DNA from: Nectonema munidae
Taxonomy: Eukaryota; Nematomorpha; Nectonematoida; Nectonematidae
NCBI GenBank assembly: GCA_030549495.1
Contig: JAUIRK010000278.1
Span: 248,001-312,000 of the forward strand
Length of the DNA stretch: 64,000 bases
Reading direction: 5' to 3'
The notes under the pieces were generated by a model. That model worked only from the letters and a program-made list of their open reading frames with translations. It was not told the origin of the DNA and made no database searches. This document shows, piece by piece, positions 49,005-60,929 of this stretch. A program made the translations under genes and the position numbers. Each line of letters opens with the position of its first letter. The first letter of the stretch is position 1.

Positions 49005-49010
49005 AATAAA
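49005..49010 (+). terminator. Poly(A) signal of the bL34m gene
   Basis: AATAAA 22 bases after the TGA stop, followed by a T-rich stretch. This supports a real short transcript rather than a chance frame. Confidence 0.7.
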
Positions 49011-49606
49011 GTTTTAATTTTTATATTTTTGTTCTTACAATCTCTTTTAGGTTTGTCTTTTCGAATACCAACTGTATGAAAACTAAAACTCTGTATATAA
49101 TACCTACAAATTATTATGTTCTTTATATTAATATATTTTAAAATCTTATAATTTAATGTTGGATTAGTAATGTTTTGGTATTTAATTATTTTACTAAACA
49201 TTTTCGGTACTTTTCTATGATCTCCCCCCACTCTAAAAAATTTTTAAAAAAGCAGACGATATTTTCTAAAATTGAAAGAACAGAATACTTTCGGAAAATT
49301 TATATATGTATATAAAGTGAAATTATATATCTCCTTCCCTTTCTAAAAAATTCTAAATGATATATTATAATCAGAGAAATGTTGAAGCAGTAAAAAAGTA
49401 AATCATTCACTAAAAAAAATTTTTTCAGAAAAGTACCACATTTTCATTGTTAAATTTTTTATGGTTTTAATTTCAATGAGTAGCAGTGATGAATTTGGTA
49501 TTACGCAAAATTTTGAAATTGAATCGCACCTAAACATGTTTACGTAATGAATCCCGTTTCTTACTCCACCAATATGAAACATTTTTTTCCTTAAAATTAT
49601 AATTCA
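49011..49606. other. Intergenic AT-rich DNA
   Basis: No gene or named element recognised. Confidence 0.4.
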
Positions 49607-49810
49607 CCCTATTAGTGCTGGGAGTGAGACGTGAAACGCTCTCCCCCTCCTCAACTAAAAAATTATTGTACAAAATTGGTTGAATCATATCCCTTCAAAT
49701 TTTATGACTCATCCTAAAATCTTGAGAGTTAGGGAGTCAGAGTGGGAGATTTTAAAGATATGGGAGTCGCAGTCGCTATCTAATAAATTTAGAAGTCGGA
49801 ATCGGGTTTT

Positions 49811-49916
49811 TTAACCCATTAAGTACCATAGAAATCAGACGATATTTAAAAAAAACGCAGACGAAGATGAAATTACTTATGTTCCCAAATTGGAACATTG
49901 GGACTTAATGGGTTAA
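49811..49916. mobile_element. Short TTAA-flanked MITE (piggyBac type)
   Basis: A 106-bp unit bounded by TTAA at 49,811-49,814 and 49,913-49,916. Inside are inverted ends: CCCATTAAGTACC on the left, and CCCATTAAGTCCC reading inward from the right. TTAA target duplication plus termini starting CCC is the signature of piggyBac-related elements. It is too short to code and lies within the disrupted element at 49,607-51,960. Confidence 0.75.
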
Positions 49917-51567
49917 GTATTTTAAACATAGAAAAAATAAATTTGTAAGCATATGGTGTGACCCTTATTTAATCGAAGTCGCAGGCGAAGAGTTGGTATT
50001 GCCAAAAATTGAAATTAAACTTTCCTACCACAAATAATCTCCATTCGCGAATATCTCATCAAATAACTGCCACGATATTCCATCCCGCATTATCAGTCCA
50101 CTTTTAAATTTATTGCTTTTTTAGTTCCTTCTAAAAACAATCCCAACTCATTATTTTATATAGGTTCTTTAAACACCAATTACCCCTGAACACTAGCAAA
50201 TTTAATTCAAAATATAGAATCCAATTTGCTCAAATAAGATTGAAGAAACACAATCCACAGTCTCTTTCAAATTTTAAACGAATTTTTCACTAATCAATCA
50301 TCCTGTTACTCTTTCTTCTCTAGTCAAACGATCCAAAGTTAACTCAAGCATATCAACAGACATTTAAAAATGCGTTGAAATCGTCTACCTAAGAAGAAGA
50401 AGAATTTATTTAGCTTTAACCTTATTCGTGATTGGCTATTTTCATTTCCTTGGTGACGGGGGGCTATTTTAAACCCCCCCTCTCTTTTTTAAACTATTGA
50501 ATATTTTACGAAATCTCGCCTGAACCCACTAAATAAATTATTGTGAATCTGATTGTGTCATTTATTTTTCATGAAAATCAAACAAACCCGTCAAACAATG
50601 CCAAATATATAAACTTGAAAATGTATTATAAATTCAACATTTTATGGGTTAATATTGTCTTAATTAATTTAATAAACCTACTTTTGATTGTTAATTCACC
50701 CAAAGTTTTTTACCTGTAGCAGTAAATTAGCCTTCACAGGTGACTTAATGGCAAACACTTTTTCTCATTATATTAAAATAAACTTATCCATACACAGCAT
50801 CTCGAACATGCTCAATTTGATTCTGCAAATACTTTTGTCAGTCTAGATTTAAATTGCGGTTACTGTTTAAGTTTTGTTAATTTGTTGTCAGATATTATTT
50901 AGGTACTGTCCGATTTTTGTATATACTGAGTCGTAATCCGGTTCATATATTTTCCCTTCGACTCCCCAGCCATGGTTGAATGCCTCTCATGTCAATCAAA
51001 ATAAAAAGTTTATATGTTTCAACAACGTTTTGATATTATCTGTAGTTAACCATATAACTTAGTCTCATATATTTGATACTCACTTGAAATTTTGTAATGA
51101 TATATCGTTTTGAACGCATAACACTTATATATATAATATATATTTTATTTTACCAATAAACATGGATACTTTTTTGAAAATGTTGATCCAAATTTTTATT
51201 GATGATAAATATATTTAATAAAATATTCCTGCTGGTTTCATTTCTGAACTCAGATTTTGCATTTAAGGTTTGAAAACATCGGACAGTTTAAATCAAATTA
51301 GCGGTTTACGTTTGAAAACTGTCTCCAAAAATATTTTGCCAAATTTTACATAAAAGTTATGCTTTTATACCAGATGCAGCACAAAACAGATGAAAGTGTC
51401 AATCAAATTTGTAATTTACGTTGGAAAATTTTCTTCAAAAATATTTTCAAAATTTTAAATAAAATATATGTTTTTATATCAAATATCTGAAAGTGTCATT
51501 CAAATTTCTGGTTTACGCCTGAAAATTTTCTCTAAAAGTATTAATTTAAATAAAATATTTCTTTTAG

Positions 51568-51690
51568 GGGGCATTCACAATTGATGTCAATCAAAGACTG
51601 GGAGGAGGGGGGTAGGTGTTGATAAGTTGACAAATAAAGAATAGAGAGTTGACAGTCGGAGAAGGAGTGGGCTAAAATTAAGCAAAACAT
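51568..51690 (+). repeat. Copy of the CATTCACAATTGATGTCA repeat
   Basis: GGGGGCATTCACAATTGATG, then a G-rich tract and GTTGATAAGTTGACA, resemble 61,531-61,660, the palindromic unit at the right end of the 3.1-kb element. No matching right terminus is seen, so it is a partial copy. Confidence 0.5.
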
Positions 51691-51960
51691 TTATAAAATT
51701 TGGAATTTATAGCTTAGCATCTATATTATATAATTTTATTACTAAAAATCGCTACTTGATTCATATCGTCAATCAAAATTCTGATTAATGATTGAATTTA
51801 TCTGTAAAAATATCCTTCAAATTTAAAATAATTTTTATACTAAATTGATTATGCTTGTTTCGTGTTTGTATAACATTTTGGCCGTTACGGTTTAAAGATG
51901 TCTTGAAGTATCAATTGAATTCGTGATGTATGCCTAAAAATCATTATTTTTCTGGGTTAA

Positions 51961-53041
51961 TTTTTTTCGGACACTTTCTCGAAAAAGTGAGTGCTTACTC
52001 CTATGAAGATATTTTTCGCCATCTTAATTTAATTTTTGTCTGCCAACACATCTGCTAGTGTACAGGCTAACAGAAGTATGATGCTTTCCTTCACTGTTGA
52101 ATGAAGAAAACTTTTGATGACTCTTCACTGCCAAAAATGGATTCCGAAAACTCTGTAACAATTTTAACACTATATGAGGCAGGAGGCCGAATCATATCTT
52201 GAAAAAAGTAAGGTAAAACTTTATGACTTTTCCTAAATATGTGTTTTGATCTTTGAACTCATATATTTCAATTATGCTGCTGAATTTAACGGCACTATTC
52301 ATTTTTCATCATATCCTAACAAAGAATTTGTATTTATCAATCAAAGTTGACGATCTTTCAAATATTATTATAAGTTTTATAAACTTTTTTTATCCCAAAA
52401 TGCGAGTAAACTACCATGTTTAGGTACGCTGCATTTAGGATAGTTTTTACAAAATTCATCTCCAAATGTCAACCAATCTTGATAAAACCTGTCAAAAATA
52501 TGACTTTGAATAAATTTTTTACCTCAAAGTACATCTAAAACAGTTACACTTATAAATACATTTTAACAATCGATCTGAGCACTTTATGATATAAAATATT
52601 ATAGTTATTCGTCGGTGGGATATCGTCATTTTATCAATTTCTCGGGAAATGATCACACTACCCTTACTACTGTGAACGATGCAGTATTTACCCGTTTTTT
52701 TAGCACTACCGCGCAATCTGATTAAATAGACACATTTGTACACAACTGTCACACTAATGCCAGTCGTGACATTGTCGACTTTCGTATTTTCGATTGATAT
52801 TTATTATCGCTTTCTTACGTAGATCAACCATTGAACAGAAATATGATATATTATGAAGTTGTAACAAGCGATTCAATTCTTAGGACATGAAACACAATAG
52901 CGCATCTGTTTCATCTGGAAATAAGCCTCGCTTATATTCAATATTTCTAGGACTTGATTTCAGATTTGTTTTTGGACATAAATTTTGTTTGATTGCAAGA
53001 TCTTTTCTAGTATGTTTATACCAGGGGTGCATATCCTCAAA
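51961..53041. other. Unassigned DNA
   Basis: No convincing gene. The stretch 52,560-52,860 has a more even base composition than its surroundings. Open frames of 75-77 codons at 52,519-52,752 and 52,880-53,107 (minus) show no motif I recognise. Confidence 0.4.
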
Positions 53042-53280
53042 TTTTTTTTTTGCAATTTTCAAAATTAGTGGTTTGGAAATACCACGGGAGACCAAATATT
53101 CAAGCAATCCTTTAAAATAGAGTGTATTCAGCTTATATCTAAACTTATAAGACTACTTTTTATTTTTTTACAAAATTGACGAAATTTAAAAACTATACTT
53201 CCAGCGAAAATTTAATTAAATTTGCATATACACTAGTTTAAAAAAATCCAAAATTGTTGGGGGGGTGGGGGCGAATAGGC
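53042..53280 (+). repeat. 240-bp dispersed repeat, copy 1
   Basis: Starts in TTTTTGCAATTTTCAAAATT and runs through AAAATAGAGTGTATTCAGC and CTATACTTCCAGCGAAAAT to a G-run and GGCGAATAGG. Nearly the same sequence is at 54,160-54,400 in the same orientation. Confidence 0.8.
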
Positions 53281-53620
53281 TTTTCATTTAAAAATGAAGT
53301 AGTCTATCAAGTACATTACAGGAATTGATGAAAGGATATTTGATTGATAGAGAAAACAAATAACTGAAGGCTGGAGAGTTTTATATGAGTGAATGTAGTC
53401 TAAAGGAAAAGAGTCTACTACACACCCTACGATGTTCATATGAAAAAAATGTGATTGATTCAGAGGCGCACATCCTTGAAATTTTTGGAGGGGGGCGAAC
53501 TAGCTGAGCTTTCGTATCATGAAAAAAGGTTCTGAAAATATTAAACTTATATTCCGCTGAAAACTAGTTTCTAATGAGATAAAATAAAATTATTTTTAAT
53601 TTTACTCTTAATACAAATTA

Positions 53621-53739
53621 GAGAGAAGAGAGCTGAATGAGATAGGACAAGAGAAGAGGGCTTGAATGATAGAAGAGATCCTCACTGAGAGAAGAGAACT
53701 TGAATGAGAGAAGAGAGCTTGAGTGATTGAGTAACAGAA
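53621..53739 (+). repeat. GA-rich minisatellite
   Basis: Imperfect units of roughly 21 bp around GAGAAGAGAGCTTGAATGA, about five copies, lying between the two 240-bp direct repeats. Confidence 0.65.
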
Positions 53740-54112
53740 AGCGGAAGAGAAAAACAGGGAAGGAGACAGAAAGAGAAATAGAAACACTGTGACAGAAGAA
53801 AATCTAGTGGATCATCAACATGTGTTTGCTCAAAAATACTACAAAGAGACACTGTGATAAACATTGCTTACTTATTGTGTGCATATTGAAACAATGGATT
53901 ATTATTATATAGCTCTCACATCGTTTGTAAAATATTTTTCATAGGAATTTCAGAGCAGCTTGTCATGATGTTTGATTGATTCGAAAGTCTGCATTCCTTC
54001 TTTTATTCTCTTATCTTACATTATCATGTATTCGAATGATCATTACATCCTATTATGCGATCATCAACATTTTTTATAAACAAGCAGCAACTCTTACTTA
54101 TAGAAAATTATT

Positions 54113-54141
54113 GGGGGAGGGGGGATTTTCGCCCCTCCCCC
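54113..54141. other. G-rich perfect hairpin
   Basis: GGGGGAGGGG (54,113-54,122) and CCCCTCCCCC (54,132-54,141) form a 10-bp perfect inverted repeat around a 9-base loop. It sits 19 bp before the second 240-bp repeat. Confidence 0.7.
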
Positions 54142-54159
54142 TGAAAACACATTGCCGGA

Positions 54160-54400
54160 ATTTTTTTTGCAATTTTCAAAATTACTGGTCTTACCACGGG
54201 AAACCAAATATTGAAGCAATCCTTTAAAATAGAGTGTATTCAGCGCATACCTAAATTTATAAGACTACTTTATATTTTTTTTACAAAATTGATGAAATTT
54301 AAAAACTATACTTCCAGCGAAAATATTTTAATTTCATAACGCATATACACACTAGTTAAAAAAATCCAAAATTATTGGGGGGAGGTGGCGAATAGGATTT
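54160..54400 (+). repeat. 240-bp dispersed repeat, copy 2
   Basis: Same order of words as 53,042-53,280, with small indels and substitutions. Ends in GGCGAATAGGA after a G-rich tract. The two copies are 1.12 kb apart. Confidence 0.8.
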
Positions 54401-54512
54401 TCTCCCCCACCCCCGGATGTGCGAAAATGAGAAAAATGAACTCTATCTTTTATTTTATTTATTCACTCAAATAAACGAAATCAAGAAGAAATAATAACGA
54501 AAAATAAAACAT

Positions 54513-54518
54513 TTTATT
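54513..54518 (-). terminator. Poly(A) signal of FLYWCH/MULE pseudogene
   Basis: AATAAA on the minus strand, 13 bases beyond the TAG stop at 54,531-54,533. Confidence 0.55.
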
Positions 54519-54530
54519 GTTGAAAACAAA

Positions 54531-55927
54531 CTACTTACAGGCAGAATATTGAACAGCTCTAAGGTATGATATGATATCAGATTGTCCAAATTGACTAGTT
54601 AGGCATTTGATCTTCTCTTTGATCGACAAACATTTCTTATTGGCCGGTAGAGTAACACCAGTAATTCCTTTGCATTAAGTTTAAACGTTGAAACGCGATG
54701 TCCTTGCAAATACCATTTAGGAAATTCCAAATTGTTGGGTGGCTGCACTGAAACAAAAATTGCAAAGAGTAATGCCAACCCTCTACGGGATTTGTAGTTC
54801 GAGCGACTCCTTCCACACAATTTTGGAAATGATTCCATTTTGCAATAGGAAAAAGTGGATTTCTTGCTGCTCCATTTCTTCTATATCTGCCCCTAATATA
54901 TGTGTTTTCGAAGTATGTTAGAAGTTGATTAATTTTTTCATTTTCCGGCATATGCTCTACTAAAGTATCAAAAGCATTTTCAAACAAATTTGTTGGTACT
55001 AAAGAAAGTGCAGGTAAACAAAGGACCAGTGTGCTTAGTTCAGTATCACTTTCCATTTCTGATTTCATTCCCAATGCTACGGCTTTTTTATACACACTCT
55101 GTGAAAGATGAAAAAAACAACCTTTAATTTCGGTGTTCGGAAAAGCATACTGAAATTCCGTCATTGCCGCAATTTCAAAATCTAGGAGAATTTGTTCAGG
55201 ATTTGCACCAGGAACAATTTCTTTTATTGCGTTCATCAACCTTCTATAAGTATTTCTACTTTTGTTCTTTAAAAGAGCATACATTCCAGCTGGATTGCGC
55301 CCTTCTCCAAATTGAAAATGAAGAGTGTATAAAATAAGGCAGGTACGACCTTGAATGTTCCATCAGCAATCCAAACTTTGGCACGAGACAAACAAGATAC
55401 AACATGTCCAAATATAAGAAATCTTTCTGTGTCGTCAACGCCCGAATCATACAACAACATTTTGCGAAACTTGTCTGTAACTTCAAAATTCGTTGAGGTT
55501 GGCAAAACTGATGACGAATTGAACCTTTTTTTAGAACGTTGTAACGTTCGGATCAGACTTGGTTTTTTTGGTATTCGCATCATACCTGAAGTAGATACAT
55601 TTTGGGAAAATTCCCCAGCAACAATCATAGGAGCTGCTCCAACTTCTTTCATTGCAATTTTCATTTTATTTACGGCTAATTTCGCGCTGATTTTTTCTAT
55701 GTCCAAATAATGGGAATGCTCAGGTTTTGGGAAAGAAATCACACGCTTCCCTAAAGTTGTAATAAACGTGGTACATCTTTTCTTTGATACTCTGCACATC
55801 GCCAACGAATAGAGGTATCTTTGTTTTCTCGATGTTTATAATATTCGCAATTTTTGAATATCACGGTTTCTTTTCCTTTAGAAGTTGTTCCAAAATTACA
55901 GAAATTTTCTATTGTATTGTTTTCCAT
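54531..55927 (-). pseudogene. FLYWCH zinc finger + MULE transposase-domain protein, frameshifted
   Basis: Reading on the minus strand from ATG at 55,927, the N-terminus carries a FLYWCH finger: YYKHRENKD and WRC in the first frame, then KKRC and PEHSHY in the next, supplying the C, C, H, H ligands. The MULE transposase domain follows: WIADGTF with the first catalytic Asp (55,353-55,364), then in a third frame HFQFGEG, LLDFEIAAM (second Asp), GCFFHLSQ, FPIAKWN and NPVEGWHYS (likely catalytic Glu). The tail (SQFGQSDIISYLRAVQYSA) ends at TAG 54,531. Three frameshifts are implied, near 55,790, 55,325 and 54,640. Full length would be about 460 residues, normal for these domesticated or mobile Mutator-like proteins. 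No internal stop interrupts the segments, so it is young or the shifts are sequencing errors. Terminal inverted repeats were not found. Confidence 0.85.
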
Positions 55928-56832
55928 TATAATTATTTTTCAAGTGCAAAAACTTTATGATTTAAGCAACAGAGAATAAACAGAAAGGAAAAAGAAAATA
56001 AATGTAAAGTTATTTTCAAAAAGAGATAAACTAACAAGGAAGTGTTGGTGAACAGAAGGGGCATAAAAATTTAAGAAGATTACCTACATCATACCCAGGT
56101 AAAGCCCATCATACCCAGGTAAAAAAGTATTAGTATATGCTCTAATACTTCCTATTTGGATTAATATTGTATAATAAACTTTTAATCCTTTACAACAAAC
56201 AACCCATGCATATGATGAAATGTCGTGTGATGAAGTGTCGTTATGATGAAATGTCGTGTGATGAACTGTCGTGTGATGAAATGTCATAAGACCTAATTCA
56301 CAACTTTTTAAAATTTTTTCTTTTTCTTCAAATTTCATAAAATTTTTGGCTTATATTTTTTAATTTATTTTACTTATTTTGATTTTAGGGCATTTAAAAT
56401 TTTATTTTATATTTGTTCATTTTACTTAATTTTTTTCTCAACAAAAAATTTCAAACAAATTAATTAAATGAATTGTTTTTTCAACATCTTTAAAAGAAAC
56501 GTTGATGTCATCGTCTTAAAAAATAATAATGTTGAGCTAAAAAAATTTAAAGTGATGTTAATTAAGCATATCATTTTTAATGTAATCCCGCACAATATGA
56601 GAAATTTAAGGATAGCGAATAATTATTTGCTATATCAAAAATAGGACTTACAAAAATATGTTGAAAATTTTAATGGTATTTGGCTTAAATGGAGAAAAAA
56701 GCTTCCAATACAAAAAGATCTCTTTTTTTATATCAAATTTAAGGAAGAATTAAAAATCTTATCAAGAACTGTTTCAAAATGTCAAGGGATTGATAAAAAC
56801 ATGGTAAGGTGGGATAAAAAAGACTGTTTGAA
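55928..56832. other. Upstream flank of the FLYWCH pseudogene
   Basis: AT-rich, no gene seen. A short direct repeat of ATCATACCCAGGTAAA lies near 56,089-56,121, followed by the 15-bp minisatellite at 56,213. Confidence 0.4.
56213..56288 (+). repeat. 15-bp minisatellite
   Basis: Five tandem units of TGATGAAATGTCGTG with single-base changes. It produces a His/Thr-rich minus-strand frame that is not a gene. Confidence 0.8.
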
Positions 56833-58607
56833 AATTCAATTCAATTCAATTTATTCAATTAAGATTTGCTACCACAAAAAGTAACAAATATAGTGAGAAC
56901 TATAAAATAACAAAAAAAATATGACATAACCAATTTTATTTTTTGAAATCTATGAAAGAGAAATAAGATAACAAAATAGTGTCTTTTCGAAAAGAGATAA
57001 TTGAGTTATACTTCTGAGCCTTTTCGGAAGGTTTTTAAAAGTGGACGCAGCACAGGAAGTGTAGTTTTTTTGAGAGTTTGATTTTTTGATCTTGAGGTAG
57101 GAAGGTTATAAATTTGTTCAAACAAAATTCAGGTTTTTGGTTTGAGTTGATATTCTTAAAAACAGTGATTAAGAACCTATAGTTGAGAAAATAATCACCT
57201 GCGAGGATGTTGGAATCAGTAAAGTGATTGATCTGAAAGTTTTTGCAATGCTTGAGATTGAAAATAAACTTAATAGCATTATTAATTAGTGACGAGAACT
57301 TTTTGATATCGCATTTTTGAGAAGAGGGTAAAAAGTTCCAATACCATAATTAAAGTTACTTAAAATGTAGCTATGAACGAGAGTTGTTTTGACGTTAGAA
57401 CACAAAAGTGAAAGTTGGATTTAAGAACAGAAAGAATGAAACTAGATCGATTCAAAAGTTTGGAAAAGTGTGAGTGTGTGTTGAAAGAAGAGCAAAGTTG
57501 ATATCAAAGCAAATTGGTTGAGTTGTCCAAATAAGAGAATAGAGTAGCGATTTTGAGTGGGCCTATCAAAATAGGAGAGAAACCAATAGTTTTAGAAATG
57601 TTCAAAGTCATACCATTAATTTAGCACCAGTCTTTAATTTTGTTTTGTACTTCTTGGTTGATTTCAATAATTGTTTCCTGAGATGCATGAAAAGAAATTG
57701 TAAAAATGTCATCAGCATATAGAAATATTAGTGCATTAGGATGATATTAAAACTGAATGAGATCGTTCATATACAAATTAAAAAGAAGAGGGCTTAGTAA
57801 GGAACCCTGTGTTAGGCCTTTTTTCGTGATAATAAAGTCAGACATGCTACCATCAACCAGTGTGCAATATGAATTCAGAAGTTGTAAACTCTTATGATCA
57901 AAATTCATTGCTTTGAGTTTGGAAAAAAGAATTACATAATCAGCACTATCGAAGGTCTTGGATATGTCGAATGAAGTCAAGAGGATGAATGAGTTATTGT
58001 TTAAATTATCAAATTTTTTTGGGTGATATGCTTTATGCAGTCTAATACGTAATTATTTTTCTTGTAGCTGTACAGCTGATTGTTGATTAGAGAATTATCC
58101 TCGACATATTTTAATATTTGAATTTGAAAAGGGAAGATAAGTTTGCGATGGGGCGATAATTTGAGATAACTTGCTTCGAATTTTTCTTGTGAAGAAGAGT
58201 AACTCGGGCTATTTTCAGAGGTGGAGGAAAGTAAGTATTGATCATAGATATGTTAATGAAGTGCGAAAGAATAGGAGAAAAGAACTCGCAACAATCTTTC
58301 AAAATATTTATGGTGATAATGTCGTAAGGAAAACCGTTACTTTTAGCAGTACGAATGATTTCGGTGATAGTTTTAAAAGTCACTAGTTCGAACTTGAACT
58401 TGGAATTAGAAGTGGGGAGTGTATAGAGGTTCGTTAACAATAATCAATCATTTTGAGTATATTGATGACGTCGAATTAAGACTAGAAAGACTAAACATGA
58501 AGAACTGATGGTTGAATAAATTGGCAACTTTATTTTTGTCAGTGATGAATGTATTCTCATGAAAAATTTTGAATTCAATTTCTTTTTCAATGTTGAGACA
58601 ATCTCTT
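56833..58607 (-). mobile_element. Non-LTR retrotransposon, reverse transcriptase and 3' part
   Basis: Minus strand. After a linker frame (KNKVANLFNHQFF near 58,540-58,500) the reverse transcriptase begins with TLLHKKNSKQVISNYRPIAN (about 58,200-58,140). It continues in other frames to SFDISKTFDSADY (57,975 region), GLTQGSLLSPLLFNLYMNDL (57,800 region) and the catalytic LYADD box at 57,708-57,719. The 3' end is near 56,833-56,870 with a TTGAAT/ATTGAA-rich tail. Several frameshifts and stops show it is inactive. It is the downstream half of a LINE whose upstream half lies at 61,704-62,749. Endonuclease type plus YADD fits a CR1/Jockey-like element; the exact clade is unresolved. Confidence 0.8.
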
Positions 58608-58989
58608 TTAACCCTATTAGTGCTGGGGGGGGGGGGGGCCCTTCACTAAAAAATTAATTGTAGAAAATTGGCTGAATCATATCCCTTCAAATTTTGTGAC
58701 TTTTCCTAAAATCGCTAGCTGCATCTTTTGAAATCATTTTCATGGTAGTTGAATGACCCTTTCATGTCCAAAACTGTCAATCAAAATCAAAAATTAAAAT
58801 TTTTCAGCAAAATTTTGACATTATCTGTACTTAACCTTATAACTTAGGATCTATATTATATAATATCCTGAAAATTTATAATTATATACAGTTTGGAAAG
58901 CATAACACTTTATATATTTAATTTTTTCAATAATCATGGCTACTTTTTAGAAAATGTCAATCAAAATTTTGATTGATCAAAAATATATC

Positions 58990-60160
58990 TAATAAAATAT
59001 ACCTTCAAATTTTACATAAAATATATGTTTTTATACTAAATCGGTCATGCTGTTTTCATTTTTTACATTTAGGATTTGAAAATACCTAAGTGTTAATCAA
59101 ATTTGCGGTTTACTTCTAAAAATTGTTTCCAAAAACATTCTTCACATTTTACATAAAATATATGTTTTATACCAAATCGATCATGTTGTTTTCATTTCTG
59201 AACTCATTTTTCACATTTAGAGGTTTTAAAATATCTGTCAATGTTAATAAAATTTGCGGTTTACTTCTAAAAGCTATCTCCAAAATTATTTTCTCAATTT
59301 TAGATGAAATATATGTTTTTATACCAAATCAATCATACTTTTTCATTTCTGAACTCATTTTTTACATTTAGAATGTGAAAATACCTATAAGTGTTAATAA
59401 AATTTGCGGTTTACTTCTAAAAATTGTCTCCAAAAACATTCATTCAAATTTTACAATTAAATATAGGTTTTTATACCAAATCAACCATGCTAGTTTAATT
59501 TATGGACTCAATTTTTGCAGTTTGAATTTGAAAATACCTTTAAGTATCAATCAAATTTGCGTTTAGTTCTAAAATTTGTTTCCAAAAATATTGATTCAAA
59601 TTTTACATGAAATATATGTTTTTATAGCAAATAGATCATGATGATTTCATTTCTGAACACAGTTTTCGCATTTAGAGGTTTTACTGCTAGTGTCAATCAA
59701 ATTTGCGGTTTATGTCTGAAAACTATATCCAAAAATATTCTCTCTAATTTTACATGAAATATATGTTTTTATACCAATTCGACCATGATAATTTTTATTT
59801 CTGAAATCATTTTTTGCATTTAGAGGTTTTAAATGTCTGAAAGTGTCAATCAAATGTTCGATTAACGTCTAATGTCTACAAAAATATTTTTTAAATTTAA
59901 ATAAAATATCTGTTTTTATGCCAAATGGAAGATGCTGGTTCCATTTTTGGACTCAGGTTTGCATTTATGGTTTTAAAATATCTGAAAGCTTAAATCAGAT
60001 TTGCGGTTTACTTCTAGATACTGTCTTCAAAAAAATAAAATATCTGTTTTATACCAAATCGACTATGCTTATTTTATTTCTGTACTGGATTTTGAATAAT
60101 ACGGTTAAAAAATATCTCGAAGTGGCAATTGAATAAGTAATGTATGCCTGAAAATCAGTT
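58990..60160 (+). repeat. 150-bp tandem repeats, set A
   Basis: About seven to eight units. The marker TTTGCGGTTTAC recurs at 59,105, 59,256, 59,406, ~59,559 (variant), 59,705, ~59,857 (variant) and 60,003, a spacing of 146-153 bp. Each unit also has TCATTTCTGAACTCA and ATATATGTTTTTATACCAAATC. Related units occur at 51.2-51.95 kb. Short open frames here follow the repeat and are not genes. Confidence 0.85.
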
Positions 60161-60929
60161 CTGTAAAAAAATTAAAAAAAAATGGCTGCATATTAGGTAT
60201 ATAGTAAAAATATACTTTTTTTTTTAATATATTTTGGCTTATAATACTTTCTACAATCATCTTGAGTATGAAATATTTATTTAAAAAAAAAACAAAACGT
60301 ATTATAAAATCTTTGAAAATTTGTATTTGAGAAGGAACCAAGTTGAAAACTAATTGAAAAGAGAACATGTGATCAAAACAAATAAATAAAAAAATAAATA
60401 TGTATCTTGACTAAATGGGAGATCTACCACTCTCTAATGAACTAGGAAGTGGTTTAATTATATAATATTAGATGCTTCAAAAAGATTTTGAATGTGAAAA
60501 ATGAACATCACGAATGATTCATCAGAAAAAAACCTTTGAACTGAGATTGGTTGACAAATATTCAGGCCTGATAATAAAATACACGATACTGATAAAAAAA
60601 GTCTAAGATCATCAAGAAGATTCTTTAATCAGAATGCTTTGAGAGAGGAAAAAAGTAATTTTATCCTTATAAAAATATTTTTGAACACATATTGAAGAAT
60701 AAAAATTTCTAATGAAAAAAGAGCTACCAAGAAAGGATCATCATAGAATGAATAGCAAAATTACATACTGTAAATTATAATATGACGTAGAGACTACGAG
60801 CCGATAACGAATTTGTAGCCAAAAAGATGGAGGTCCTATCGAGTTACATAAGTTCTGTAGAATGAAATATTTTGAGTGAATTAAACACCTAAAGTTGGTT
60901 TATTAAATAAATTAAGAAAATAATTACCA

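Larger units (their letters stand above)
49607..51960 (+). mobile_element. Degraded copy of the CCCTATTAGTGCTGGG element family
   Basis: The left end CCCTATTAGTGCTGGG at 49,607 and the following ~110 bp match 58,612-58,720. The stretch 50,950-51,230 matches 58,740-59,005. From 51,230 onward there are 150-bp repeat units like those at 59-60 kb (TTTCATTTCTGAACTCA, GCGGTTTACG). The end at 51,880-51,950 (GTATGCCTAAAAATCA) matches 60,110-60,155. About 1.2 kb of other DNA, including a small MITE, separates the first two matches. No coding capacity seen; non-autonomous. Confidence 0.65.

Noticed and set aside
52519-53107. Two minus-strand frames of 77 and 75 codons and a plus-strand frame at 52,887
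   Set aside because: No motif recognised, and part of the second lies in the 240-bp dispersed repeat.
55351-55710. 119-codon plus-strand frame
   Set aside because: Antisense shadow of the FLYWCH/MULE pseudogene.
56084-56338. 84-codon His-rich minus frame
   Set aside because: Produced by the 15-bp minisatellite.
59123-60368. Several 60-87-codon frames on both strands
   Set aside because: They repeat with the 150-bp units and have AT-rich, low-complexity composition.
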